In this document: piece by piece, positions 1-7,827 of the stretch
Numbering within the stretch: the first letter of the stretch is position 1
Layout of the letters: every line of letters starts with the position of its first letter
Source of the DNA: Thermoleophilia bacterium
Lineage (GTDB): Bacteria > Actinomycetota > Thermoleophilia > Gaiellales > Gaiellaceae
Assembly (NCBI GenBank): GCA_025936995.1
Contig: JAICSH010000005.1
Span: 1 to 64,000 of the forward strand
Length of the DNA stretch: 64,000 bases
Direction: 5' to 3'
Position numbers and translations under genes: made by a program
Notes under the pieces: model-generated
What the model was told of the DNA's origin: nothing
What the model saw: the letters and a program-made list of their open reading frames with translations, nothing else
Database searches by the model: none

Positions 1-93
1 ATCGGCGTGCTGCGCAACCCGGTCGTCTCGTGGGAGGAGGGCCACGGCGAGCCGGCGCCGCCGCGCATCCGTCCCTGGGGCGACGACGCGTGA
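1..93 (+). CDS. C-terminal end of an unidentified protein (partial)
   Basis: An open frame enters from the left edge and ends at a TGA at 91-93, giving about 30 residues that finish PPRIRPWGDDA. No domain can be recognised from so short a tail. The next gene starts with GTG at 90-92, overlapping this stop by 4 nt. The two genes are therefore probably translationally coupled, and this fragment is the end of the gene upstream of the M24 hydrolase. Confidence 0.7.
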   Translation: MGVLRNPVVSWEEGHGEPAPPRIRPWGDDA

Positions 94-1253
94 CCTGGCC
101 GAAGGACGACGCGAAGCTCGAGCGCGTTCGCGCGCTGATGGCGGACGAGGAGCTCGACGCGCTCGTCGTGCGGGCACCCGACAACGTTCTCTACCTCACG
201 AACTTCTGGGGGATGAAGGGCTACGACGCCTGCGTCTTCCCGCGCGAGGGAGACCCGGTGCTGATCACGATCGAAGCGTCGGAGGAGGACGCGGCACGGA
301 TGGCGTGGACGGGGGACGTGCGGCTGATCCGCGGCTACGACCCCGAGGATCCGCGCCCTCCGCTGGCGCGGACGCTCGACGCGGCCGTCGCCGCCGCGCG
401 CGACTACGAGCGCGTCGGGCTCGAGCTCTCGCTCGGCACGCAGGCCTCCGATCGCATGGTCGGCGAGCCCACGACGTTCACCTCGGCGTGGTTCGACGCC
501 TTTCCCGAGGCGGCGGACGCCACGCCTCTGCTCGTCCGCGCCCGCGCGCGCAAGACGGCGCAGGAGCTCGAGCGCCTGCGGCTCGCGAACGAGATCGCGG
601 CGACGGCGATGGAGCACGTCCGCGGGCTGCTCCGTCCCGGGGTGAAGGAGGCGGAGGCGGCTGCGCTGTGGCAGGGGTTCGTCCACGCCGAGGGCACGGG
701 TTGGCGCGGCAAGGTCGAGCTTGCGCTCCCGTTCTCCCTCGTCTGGGCGGGCCGCGGGATCAAGACGTTCACCGCGACCGGCGACCTGCCCGTCGTCGAG
801 GGAGAGCCCGTTTTGTTCGAGATCTGGGTCTGCGCCGACGGCTACTGGGCCGATCACACGAAGAACCTCGTCGTCGGCGAGTTGCGGCAGGACTACGCGG
901 AGCTCGAAGCTGCGCTCATGGAGGTCTACGAGACCGCGCTGCGGCGCATCCGGCCCGGCGCATCGATGGCCGACCTCGACCGCACCGTGCGGGAGGGGAT
1001 CGCCGCGATGGGCTATCCGGGCCAGCCGACACACCCGGTCTGCCACGGCGTCGGCGCGCGGGCGCACGAGCCGCCGTATCCCCATCAGGCCGGCGGCGGC
1101 GAATTCGAGGAGGGGATGGTGCTCGCCGTCGAGCCGGGCGCCTACTGGCCGGGCGGCGGCGGGCTGCGAGTCGAGGACAACTTCCACGTCACGGCCGACG
1201 GCGTCGAGAGGCTCTCCTCGTTCCCAGACGGGGTGGTCGCGTGTCCGACCTGA
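90..1253 (+). CDS. M24-family metallohydrolase (Xaa-Pro peptidase/creatinase fold)
   Basis: This 387-residue protein has the two-domain layout of prolidase, creatinase and ectoine-hydrolase enzymes. The N-terminal creatinase-like domain covers about residues 1-165 and the pita-bread catalytic domain about 170-387. The metal ligands are in place: two Asp near 250-253 (CADGYWADHTKN), His near 318 (CHGVGARAH), Glu near 347 (AVEPGAYW) and Glu near 361 (RVEDN). I chose GTG at 90 because it makes a 4-nt overlap with the preceding stop. The in-frame ATG at 30 would lie inside the upstream gene. It overlaps the following LeuA-like gene by 13 nt. A peptidase and a small-molecule C-N hydrolase cannot be told apart from sequence. 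A second M24 gene lies at 15374-16438. Confidence 0.88.
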   Translation: MTWPKDDAKLERVRALMADEELDALVVRAPDNVLYLTNFWGMKGYDACVFPREGDPVLITIEASEEDAARMAWTGDVRLIRGYDPEDPRPPLARTLDAAVAAARDYERVGLELSLGTQASDRMVGEPTTFTSAWFDAFPEAADATPLLVRARARKTAQELERLRLANEIAATAMEHVRGLLRPGVKEAEAAALWQGFVHAEGTGWRGKVELALPFSLVWAGRGIKTFTATGDLPVVEGEPVLFEIWVCADGYWADHTKNLVVGELRQDYAELEAALMEVYETALRRIRPGASMADLDRTVREGIAAMGYPGQPTHPVCHGVGARAHEPPYPHQAGGGEFEEGMVLAVEPGAYWPGGGGLRVEDNFHVTADGVERLSSFPDGVVACPT

Positions 1254-2392
1254 TCTGGACCGGGTCGCTCAACGACCGCTACGCGATCCGCGGGCGGGTC
1301 GGGCTCTACGACACGACGCTGCGCGACGGCGAGCAGACGGTCGGCGTCGTCCTCTCTCCCGAGGAGAAGCTCGAGATCGCGCGGCTGCTCGACGGGCTGG
1401 GGATCGAGCGGATCGAGGCCGGCTTCCCGCGCGTCTCGGAGGACGACCGGCGCGCCGTCGAGCTCATCGCCGGCGCGGGCCTCGGCGCTGAGATCTGGGG
1501 CTTCTCGCGTGCTGTGCCCGCCGACCTCGAGCTCCTCGTCGAGCTCGGCGTCGAGGCTTCCGTGATCGAGTCGCCGATCTCCGACCTGAAGCTCGATGCG
1601 ATCGGCGTTTCGCGGGAGAAGATGCTCGAGCGCATCGCGAACGCCATGCGCTTCGCCGACGAGCACGGGATTCGGGCCGCCTTCTTCGGCGTCGACTCGA
1701 CCCGCGCCGAGCCGGACTTCTACCGGCAGGTGTACGAGACCGCGGTCGAGGCCGGCGCGAAGGAGGTCGCCGTCGTCGACACGCTCGGGATCGCCTCACC
1801 GGAGGCCGTGACGGACCTCGTCGGCGCGACGCTGCAGTACGTCGACGGGTTGCCGGTGCACTTCCACGGCCACGACGACTTCGGTCTCGGGACGGCCGCC
1901 GCGGTCGCCGCGGTGCGGGCGGGTGCGACCTGGATCCACGGCACGATCAACGGGATGGGCGAGCGCGCGGGGAACGCCGACCTCGGCGAGATCGCCATCG
2001 CGCTTCGTGCGCTCTACGGCGTCGAGACCGGCCTTCGTTTCGACCGGATCCGTGAGACGGCGGCGCGCGTGCAGGAACTTTCCGGCTACGGGCTCGCGCC
2101 GTGGAAGCCGCTCACCGGCGAGACGCTGTTCCGCCGCGAGTCGGGCGCCGTCGCGTCGCAGTTCCACGATCCGCCCTCGATCGAGCCGTACTCCTCCGAG
2201 CTCGTCGGCGCCGAGCGGGCGATCGTGCTCGGAAAGAAGAGCGGGCTCGACTCGATCCGGATCAAGGCGGAGGAGCTCGGACTCGACGTGCCGGAGGAGC
2301 GCCGCGCCGAGCTGCTAGCGAAGGTGAAGGAGCTCGGGACGCAGAAGCGCGGACTCGTCACCGACGACGAGTTCCGCAAGCTCGCGTCGTGA
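1241..2392 (+). CDS. LeuA/homocitrate synthase-like HMGL-family enzyme
   Basis: The 383-residue product is an HMGL-type TIM barrel that would catalyse Claisen condensation of acetyl-CoA with a 2-oxo acid, or the reverse lyase reaction. Visible family motifs are YDTTLRDGEQ near residue 25, HFHGHDDFGLG near 206 (metal-binding HxH) and NGMGERAGNADL near 236. At about 380 residues it matches homocitrate/citramalate-type enzymes and lacks the C-terminal regulatory domain of full-length LeuA. GTG at 1241 is chosen. A far longer open frame reaching back to 305 only shadows the M24 gene. The acceptor substrate is not predictable. Leucine synthesis is possible, but the catabolic neighbours suggest a dedicated role. 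Confidence 0.87.
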   Translation: MSDLIWTGSLNDRYAIRGRVGLYDTTLRDGEQTVGVVLSPEEKLEIARLLDGLGIERIEAGFPRVSEDDRRAVELIAGAGLGAEIWGFSRAVPADLELLVELGVEASVIESPISDLKLDAIGVSREKMLERIANAMRFADEHGIRAAFFGVDSTRAEPDFYRQVYETAVEAGAKEVAVVDTLGIASPEAVTDLVGATLQYVDGLPVHFHGHDDFGLGTAAAVAAVRAGATWIHGTINGMGERAGNADLGEIAIALRALYGVETGLRFDRIRETAARVQELSGYGLAPWKPLTGETLFRRESGAVASQFHDPPSIEPYSSELVGAERAIVLGKKSGLDSIRIKAEELGLDVPEERRAELLAKVKELGTQKRGLVTDDEFRKLAS

Positions 2393-2419
2393 TTGCCGCG
2401 GCGGTCGCCTGTCCGCTTT

Positions 2420-2452
2420 GGACACGTCCGGTACCAGGTACCGGCCGTGTCC
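2420..2452. repeat. Intergenic palindrome with GGTACC core, copy 1
   Basis: A 33-nt inverted repeat has 16-nt arms around a single central A and one mismatch between arms. The left arm reads GGACACGTCCGGTACC. It sits in the 194-nt gap between the LeuA-like and FAD oxidoreductase genes. A near-identical copy lies 115 nt downstream. It has no T-run, so it is not an ordinary intrinsic terminator. Confidence 0.85.
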
Positions 2453-2534
2453 GTGACGGCCACGTCTGGATCTGACACGACCGCCGGATCCCGGGCTTGG
2501 AGCCGGGATGTCGGGCGCTGGGCTTGCCTGCTAC

Positions 2535-2567
2535 GGACACGTCCGGTACCAGGTTCCGGCCGTGTCC
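2535..2567. repeat. Intergenic palindrome with GGTACC core, copy 2
   Basis: This is a second copy of the 33-nt palindrome, with identical left arm and one substitution in the right core (GGTTCC instead of GGTACC). It ends 19 nt before the start codon of the FAD oxidoreductase. Its similarity to copy 1 continues a few bases beyond the palindrome (CGACGG versus TGACGG). Further partial GTGTCC half-copies lie nearby. Confidence 0.85.
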
Positions 2568-2586
2568 GCGACGGCCGTGTCCTGCG

Positions 2587-4209
2587 ATGATGCCGTCGGT
2601 GGCTGAGTACGACGCGGTGATCGTCGGGAGCGGCGTCAACTCGCTCGCCTGCGGCGCTCTGCTCGCGCGCGGCGGCTGGCGCGTTTGCGTGCTCGAGCGC
2701 AACGACTGGCTCGGCGGTGCGATCAAGACCGAAGAACTGACGGAGCCGGGCTTCCTCCACGACGCCTTCAGCGCCTGGCATCCGCTCTGGGTCGGCGGCG
2801 CAGCGCACGCCGAGCTCGGCACGGAGCTCGCGGCGCGCGGACTCGAGTACCTCAACACCGAGCTGCCGACCGCGACCGCGTTCCCGGACGGAGGCGCCGC
2901 GTTCCTCCTGCGGACGGCGGAGGGAAACGCGGAGGAGCTCGGGCCCGAGTGGCCGGGCGTGCTCGACCGCTTCTTCCCGAACGCGGAGCTCGCCTTCGGC
3001 GTGCTCGGCACCGAGCTCTGGTCGTCGGCGGGCCTCGCACTCGGGGCGAAGGCCGTGCGCCGTCTCGGCCGCGGGGGCGCGGCGGTCTTCCTCGGGGAGG
3101 TGCTGCAGTCGAGCCGCGACTGGCTCGAGACGACGTTCGCCGGGGAGCGCGCGCACGGCGTGCTCGCGCCGTGGGTGCTCCACACCGGCCTCGGCCCCGA
3201 CCAGGCGACGTCGGGCTTCATGACCCAGGTGATCGCGGTCGCCGTCCAGGAGGGCGGGATGCCCGTCCCGCGGGGCGGCGGCGCAAAGCTCGCGGAGGCG
3301 CTCGCCCGACTGATCCGGGATCACGGCGGCGTCTGCGAGACCGATCGCGACGTCGAGCGCGTGATCGTCCGCTCCGGTCGCGCGGTCGGCGTGCGCCTGA
3401 CCGACGGCGAGACGATCGAAGCGGAGCGCGCGGTGATCGCGAACGTGACGCCGACCCAGCTCCACGAGCGGCTGCTCGCCGACGCGGACGTGCCGGAGCC
3501 CGTCCGGGAGGGCGCGCGCCGCTTTCGCTACGGACGCGCGGAGATGCAGGTCCACTACGCGCTCTCCGAGCCGGTGCGCTGGGTGGGCGACGAACGCCTC
3601 GGCGGGACGGCGATCGTCCACGTCACGCCCGGGCTCGACGGCGTCTCGCGCGCGGTGAACGAGGCGGAGCGTGGGCTACTCCCGGCGGAGGCCACGATCG
3701 TCGCCGGCCAGCCCCTCACGCTCGATCCCTCGCGTGCGCCGGACGGCCGCGGTCTCCTCTGGATCCAGCTCCAGGAGCTGCCCTGGCGGATCAAGGGCGA
3801 CGCCGCGGGCGAGATCGACCCCGGCGATGGGCAGTGGACGGACGACCTACGTGAGCGCTACGCCGACCGGGTCCAGGCGCGTCTCGCCCGGCACATGCCG
3901 AACCTCGAGTCGTCGATCCTCAAGCGAGTCGCGCTCGGCCCGCACGATCTGCAGCGTGCGAACGTCAACCTCCGCCACGGAGATCCCTACGGCGGCGCGC
4001 TCGGCCTCGATCAGAACTTCCTGTGGCGGCCGTTCGGACGGAGCCCCGGCCACACGACGCCGATCGAGCGCCTGTGGCAGATCGGCGCGAGCACGTGGCC
4101 CGGCCCCGGCCTCGGCGGCGGCTCGGGAACGCTCGTGGCGCGCAAGCTCCTCGAGCCGCCGCTCACTCAGCGGGCAATCACGCGAGTCCGGGGGCTCGCG
4201 TCGAGGTAG
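2587..4209 (+). CDS. Phytoene-desaturase-like FAD-dependent oxidoreductase
   Basis: A 540-residue flavoprotein of the CrtI/NAD(P)-FAD amine-oxidase-like superfamily. The N-terminal Rossmann motif VIVGSGVNSLACGALLARGG (residues about 11-30) is followed by the ERN acidic turn that binds the FAD ribose. The C-terminal flavin motif GLGGGSGTLVARKLL lies near 510-525. Two adjacent ATGs (2587, 2590) are possible starts and no clear Shine-Dalgarno sequence precedes them. There are no carotenoid-pathway neighbours, so desaturation of phytoene is unlikely. Oxidation of an amino- or hydroxy-compound from the surrounding catabolic locus is a more natural guess. A distant paralogue is at 62141-63553. Confidence 0.85.
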   Translation: MMPSVAEYDAVIVGSGVNSLACGALLARGGWRVCVLERNDWLGGAIKTEELTEPGFLHDAFSAWHPLWVGGAAHAELGTELAARGLEYLNTELPTATAFPDGGAAFLLRTAEGNAEELGPEWPGVLDRFFPNAELAFGVLGTELWSSAGLALGAKAVRRLGRGGAAVFLGEVLQSSRDWLETTFAGERAHGVLAPWVLHTGLGPDQATSGFMTQVIAVAVQEGGMPVPRGGGAKLAEALARLIRDHGGVCETDRDVERVIVRSGRAVGVRLTDGETIEAERAVIANVTPTQLHERLLADADVPEPVREGARRFRYGRAEMQVHYALSEPVRWVGDERLGGTAIVHVTPGLDGVSRAVNEAERGLLPAEATIVAGQPLTLDPSRAPDGRGLLWIQLQELPWRIKGDAAGEIDPGDGQWTDDLRERYADRVQARLARHMPNLESSILKRVALGPHDLQRANVNLRHGDPYGGALGLDQNFLWRPFGRSPGHTTPIERLWQIGASTWPGPGLGGGSGTLVARKLLEPPLTQRAITRVRGLASR

Positions 4210-4222
4210 CGCGCGGCCGGGT

Positions 4223-4966
4223 TCAGCCCGCCGGATGGACCATCCATACGTTCGGCTCCACGTAGAGTCCCTCGTCGCGTTCGCGGTCTATCTCGACGGG
4301 CACAAGCGCGCCGGGTATGACGTAGGCCCCGGTCTCGGGAAACGCCATCTGCGTCCATTCCTCCCATTCGGCGACCGCGGCTGGGATGGTCGTCGATTGC
4401 GGTGCGACCTTCGCAATCTCGGCTCCGAGGCGCTCGTGCGTCCTCAGCCAGGGGTCGAAATGCGTCCCGTCGGGGCGGCGCCAGCTGTATCGCTCCATCG
4501 GAGTGAGCGGATAGCGGTCCTTCAGGGTCGGCCGGACCGGTGCGATCAGCGTGCCGAGGCCATGGTCGCGACCGATCTCGGCCATTCGCCGGATCATGCG
4601 AGCGCTCAGACTCTGACCCCGGTACTCGGGCGCAATCAGGATCTGCAGAGCGCAGAGCACGGTCGGCTCAGGAGCTCCCCCCGCGAAGCGTGCTTCGACG
4701 ACGGCGTCGAGCCCTGCATCGGGGAGGCTCGCAGCGCCTCCGTCCCACGACGCCGGAACCGCCATCCCCGCACCTACGACTTGCTCCCGTTCGTCATCCC
4801 ACGCGTAGAACTGGAACTCGGCGTCCTCGGCGATCACGCGCCCGAGGAAACGTTCCATGACGGGGTCGTGATACAGGGACTCGGGCCACAGGCTCCGCTC
4901 CTCGAGGCTTGCTGTGTGTGGGAGGCGGCCGGGCCGCTCGGCACGAGTCGGAAACTGCAACGCCAT
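4223..4966 (-). CDS. GNAT-like N-acetyltransferase
   Basis: The 247-residue protein carries the core GNAT pattern. A central strand LQILIAPEYRG is followed by QSLSARMIRRM near residues 105-125, corresponding to the acetyl-CoA pyrophosphate-binding Q/RxxGxG/A loop in diverged form. Flanking regions are longer than in minimal GNAT proteins. The ATG at 4966 lies 11 nt downstream of the amidinohydrolase stop, so the two genes form one transcript with the GntR gene. It may acetylate an amine produced or consumed by the pathway. The substrate is unknown. Confidence 0.72.
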   Translation of the reverse strand: MALQFPTRAERPGRLPHTASLEERSLWPESLYHDPVMERFLGRVIAEDAEFQFYAWDDEREQVVGAGMAVPASWDGGAASLPDAGLDAVVEARFAGGAPEPTVLCALQILIAPEYRGQSLSARMIRRMAEIGRDHGLGTLIAPVRPTLKDRYPLTPMERYSWRRPDGTHFDPWLRTHERLGAEIAKVAPQSTTIPAAVAEWEEWTQMAFPETGAYVIPGALVPVEIDRERDEGLYVEPNVWMVHPAG

Positions 4967-4977
4967 CGGGCGACGGG

Positions 4978-6135
4978 CTAGTCCGGCTGGTCGCGGACGA
5001 GCTCCAGCGTCGCGCAGTGCAAGCCCGCGATCGCGAACTTGTGGCTCTCGGAGAAATCGACCTGGATCACCTCGACGCCGTGCTTCTCGAGCGCGCGAAG
5101 CACCGTCGGCGAGCCCGCGTTCATCACCACGCGGCCCGGCGAGAGGGTCACGCCGTTCAGCGCGAGATCCCAGTACTCCTCGACGGGCACCTCGATGATC
5201 TCGTAACCGCGCCGGATCAGCTCCCGCACAAAGCCGTAGTTGACGAGGTGCGGCGCAAGCAGCACCTTCCCCTCGTCCACGGTCAGCATGACCATGTCCA
5301 TGTGGGACGTGCCGATGTTGCCGTGGCCGGTCGTGTCGTACCACCCCGGGCTGTGGCACACGATCAGCTCGACGCCGAGGTTCGAGAGAACGAACTCGAG
5401 CTGGCGTAGCCCCTCCTCGTTCGCGACCACCGACTCGTTGAAGACGAACGTCTTCTCGTCGAGCCAGCGCCCGGCACCCGGCTCGCCGACGCCGGTGCCG
5501 TGGATCGTCAGGTAGACGGGCACCTGCAGCGCCGCCAGCACCTGCTGCCAGATCACCTCGCGGCCCTTCTGCCAGGAGCCGAGCCCGTAGCGGTGGACGA
5601 TCGCCCCGCCGTGGACGACGAGGCCGCCGCCGGCGAGCGTGACGAGGTTCTTGATCCAGCCGTAGGCGCCGATCGCGGGCACCGGCGGCTCGATGTAGTT
5701 GACGCGGACGCCGTTGTCGGCGAGCACCGCATAGTACTCGTCGAACTGCGCCTGCAGCCGGCCGAGGTCGGCGTTGCCCCCGGCCGACGAGTAGTAGTAC
5801 TGCCACTCCTCGGCGTACTCCGGCCGCACCTCGTTCTCGGACGGCCGGGAGACGACCACCTCGCGCAGCGTCCCGATTCCCTCGGCGCCCCACCGCCGGC
5901 CCCAGACCTGCTCGACCTCGTCGTAGAAGTCGCTCTCGTGGAGCATGTAGTTCCGGAGCGGCTTGCCCGGCTCGAACCACGGCAGCGCCTCGAGCACGGC
6001 GGCCTCGTCGTGGCCCTCCGCGGGCCGCGGAGACGAGTACTCGAGCTCGACGTCCCGGCCGTCCGCCATACGGACGCGGAACGGGACAAGCTCCCGGGTC
6101 GACTCCCCTGCGGACCGGTCCGACGTGGTTGCCAT
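4978..6135 (-). CDS. Arginine deiminase/amidinotransferase-family hydrolase
   Basis: The 385-residue protein belongs to the guanidino-group modifying superfamily (arginine deiminase, dimethylargininase, glycine amidinotransferase). Conserved features are the GTSHMDMVML segment holding the catalytic His near 279 and the nucleophilic Cys near 374 in GLHCATLEL, twelve residues from the C-terminus. An N-terminal extension of about 60 residues precedes the propeller domain. A strong ribosome binding site (AAAGGAGCGAC then ATG) fixes the start at 6135. It is co-directional with a GntR regulator upstream and a GNAT gene downstream. It should cleave a C-N bond of a guanidino compound by a covalent Cys intermediate. 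Whether arginine is the substrate cannot be decided. Confidence 0.85.
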   Translation of the reverse strand: MATTSDRSAGESTRELVPFRVRMADGRDVELEYSSPRPAEGHDEAAVLEALPWFEPGKPLRNYMLHESDFYDEVEQVWGRRWGAEGIGTLREVVVSRPSENEVRPEYAEEWQYYYSSAGGNADLGRLQAQFDEYYAVLADNGVRVNYIEPPVPAIGAYGWIKNLVTLAGGGLVVHGGAIVHRYGLGSWQKGREVIWQQVLAALQVPVYLTIHGTGVGEPGAGRWLDEKTFVFNESVVANEEGLRQLEFVLSNLGVELIVCHSPGWYDTTGHGNIGTSHMDMVMLTVDEGKVLLAPHLVNYGFVRELIRRGYEIIEVPVEEYWDLALNGVTLSPGRVVMNAGSPTVLRALEKHGVEVIQVDFSESHKFAIAGLHCATLELVRDQPD

Positions 6136-6146
6136 GTCGCTCCTTT

Positions 6147-6854
6147 CTAGAACGCGAAGATGCTCCGGCCGGCGAGCTCGACCTCGTAGATGTCGGTCGC
6201 CAGCTCCAGGTGGGCGTGCAATGCGACGGCGGCGCGGTCGGCATCGCGGGCCGCGCAGGCAGCGAGCAGCTCGTGGTCGAGCTCCGCGTGCCGGTCCTGC
6301 AGCGAGCCGCCGGGGCCCAGCAGCACGGGCCGGTACCGCTCGCAGCTGTCCCAGGCGGGACGGATCAGGCGCAGGAGCCAGCCGGAGCGCGCCGCCTCGT
6401 AGAGCGTGAAGTGGAACCCGGTGTGGGCCCGCACGGCCGCGCGCGCATCGCCGCCGCGGCGGGCGCCGTCGAGCTCGGCGAGATGCGAGCGGGCCGACTG
6501 CTCGTCCTGCGCGTCGAAGAGCTCGGCCGCGCGGCGGACGGCCATCGACTCCAGCGCGAGCCGGATCGAGAACAGCTCGCGCAGCTCCTCGATCTCCAGC
6601 GCCACGACCTTCGCGCCGTGATGCGGGACGTGCTCCGCCAGGCCGAGCGCCTCGAGCCGGCGCACCGCCTCGCGGATCGGCGAGATGCTCATCCCGAGCG
6701 AGCGGGCGAGATCCTCGAGCCGCAGCGGAGTGCCCGGCGTCAGCTCGCCGAGGATGATGGCCTCGCGCAGCCGCTCGAGCGCCGCCTCCGCCATCGTGCG
6801 GTGGCGCAACCCGTCGCCGCCCTGCGACAGTGTCGACTCCACGGTCGGCTCCAC
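6147..6854 (-). CDS. GntR-family regulator with FCD ligand domain
   Basis: A 235-residue regulator. The winged helix-turn-helix spans about residues 20-90, with the typical LRLEDLARSLGMSISPIREAVRRLE helix pair given here in two parts, LRLEDLARSLG and SPIREAVRRLE. An all-helical FCD domain at about 95-225 carries the His/Asp residues that bind metal and carboxylate ligands in this family. It is transcribed divergently from the twelve-gene catabolic run starting at 6916 and precedes the amidinohydrolase by 11 nt. It is the obvious candidate for a local repressor responding to the substrate or an intermediate. GTG at 6854 is the assumed start. Confidence 0.9.
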   Translation of the reverse strand: MEPTVESTLSQGGDGLRHRTMAEAALERLREAIILGELTPGTPLRLEDLARSLGMSISPIREAVRRLEALGLAEHVPHHGAKVVALEIEELRELFSIRLALESMAVRRAAELFDAQDEQSARSHLAELDGARRGGDARAAVRAHTGFHFTLYEAARSGWLLRLIRPAWDSCERYRPVLLGPGGSLQDRHAELDHELLAACAARDADRAAVALHAHLELATDIYEVELAGRSIFAF

Positions 6855-6876
6855 GAAGATCGAGGGTGAACCACTC

Positions 6877-6891
6877 TTGATCAGATGTCAA
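6877..6891. promoter_or_regulatory. Candidate operator between divergent operons
   Basis: The 61-nt gap separating the GntR gene from the rightward operon contains TTGA and TCAA arms spaced by 7 nt. This is the only obvious inverted repeat between the two start codons, so it is a plausible GntR binding site. The arms are short and the assignment is weak. Confidence 0.3.
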
Positions 6892-6915
6892 ACGCATGCG
6901 ACGATCACCTCTCCG

Positions 6916-7827
6916 GTGCCGAGGGCCACACAGCAGCCACCGTTCTCGATCTCCCAGGTGAGCACGCTTGCCGCGAGCTTCGCCGACGACGTGCGCGCAT
7001 ATGCGGCCGCGGGCGTCGACGGGATCGGAGTCTGGGAGCTGAAGCTCGGCGATGGACCAGACGACGAGGAGCTCGAGCAGCTCGCAGCGAGCGGGCTCGG
7101 CTCCTCGTCTGCGGTGCCGATCGTTCCCTCGATCCTGCCGCTGCCGCTCCTGCCCGGTCCGGAGGCGCCCGAGGAGCGGATCGAGTCGCTCTGCGCCTCG
7201 GTTCACCGGCTCGCGGCGTTCGAGCCGGCGGCGATCATCTGCCTCACCGGACCCCCGGGGGAGCGCGACCCGGACGAGGCGAGGGGAACCGTCGTCGACG
7301 GCCTGCGCGCTGTCGCGCGAGAGGCCGAGAGCGCGGGAGTCCGGCTCGCCGTCGAGCCGTTCCAGCGCGAGGGGATCGAGGACTGGTCGATCATCGACAC
7401 CCTGAGCGAGGCTGCGCAGCTGATCGAGGAGGTCGGCAACGGAGCCGTCGGCATCCAGTTCGACGTCTGGCATCACTGGAACACGCCGGACGTGCTCGAG
7501 GAGATCCCGCGCCACGCGCACCTCATCGCGGGAGTCCATGTGGACGACTGGCGCGAGCCGACGCGCGGCTGGGCCGACCGCGTCCTCCCGGGCGAGGGCT
7601 CGGCAGACTTGCCCGCGCTGCTCGGCGTCTTAGACGACGTGGGGTGGGACGGGTTCTACGACCTCGAGATCTTCTCCGACAACGGCGCGTTCGGCACGTC
7701 GTATTCCGGCTCGCTCTGGGATCTCGACCCCGCCGAGCTCGTGCGCCGCGGTCGCGAGGCTTTCTACCGCTGTTGGTCGGAACGGAGGGTCACGGCGGAC
7801 GCCGTTGGCCGGAGAGGAGAGACATGA
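6916..7827 (+). CDS. Sugar phosphate isomerase/epimerase-like TIM barrel protein
   Basis: A 303-residue AP-endonuclease-2/xylose-isomerase-like barrel. The expected metal-binding acidic residues end successive strands: Glu in AVEPFQREG, Asp in IQFDVWHHW, His/Asp in AGVHVDDWRE and Glu in YDLEIFSDN. GTG at 6916 is chosen because the first strand (FSISQVSTL) must be included; GTG at 6958 would cut into it. It is the first gene of the long rightward operon, and its stop overlaps the next ATG by 4 nt. Members act as isomerases, epimerases or dehydratases on sugars, inositols and hydroxy-acids. The reaction here is unknown. Confidence 0.8.
   Translation: MPRATQQPPFSISQVSTLAASFADDVRAYAAAGVDGIGVWELKLGDGPDDEELEQLAASGLGSSSAVPIVPSILPLPLLPGPEAPEERIESLCASVHRLAAFEPAAIICLTGPPGERDPDEARGTVVDGLRAVAREAESAGVRLAVEPFQREGIEDWSIIDTLSEAAQLIEEVGNGAVGIQFDVWHHWNTPDVLEEIPRHAHLIAGVHVDDWREPTRGWADRVLPGEGSADLPALLGVLDDVGWDGFYDLEIFSDNGAFGTSYSGSLWDLDPAELVRRGREAFYRCWSERRVTADAVGRRGET

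Noticed and set aside
305-1240. N-terminal extension of the LeuA-like frame by over 300 codons
   Set aside because: The extension is Arg/Ala-rich, lies in the second frame of the well-supported M24 gene and has no family match. The conserved barrel begins shortly after GTG 1241.
2086-3621. A 511-codon open frame on the - strand
   Set aside because: It runs antisense to the LeuA-like and FAD oxidoreductase genes, has low-complexity Arg/Ala/Glu composition and no motif. It is a by-product of high GC content, as are other long antisense frames such as 12137-13501 and 49395-50921.
6877-6891. A firm GntR operator assignment
   Set aside because: Only TTGA/TCAA arms are visible and no second copy was found, so it is listed only as a weak candidate.
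6885-7823. In-frame extension of the Liv binding-protein gene back to ATG 6885
   Set aside because: That stretch is the shifted frame of the sugar-isomerase-like gene. The signal peptide begins right after ATG 7824.
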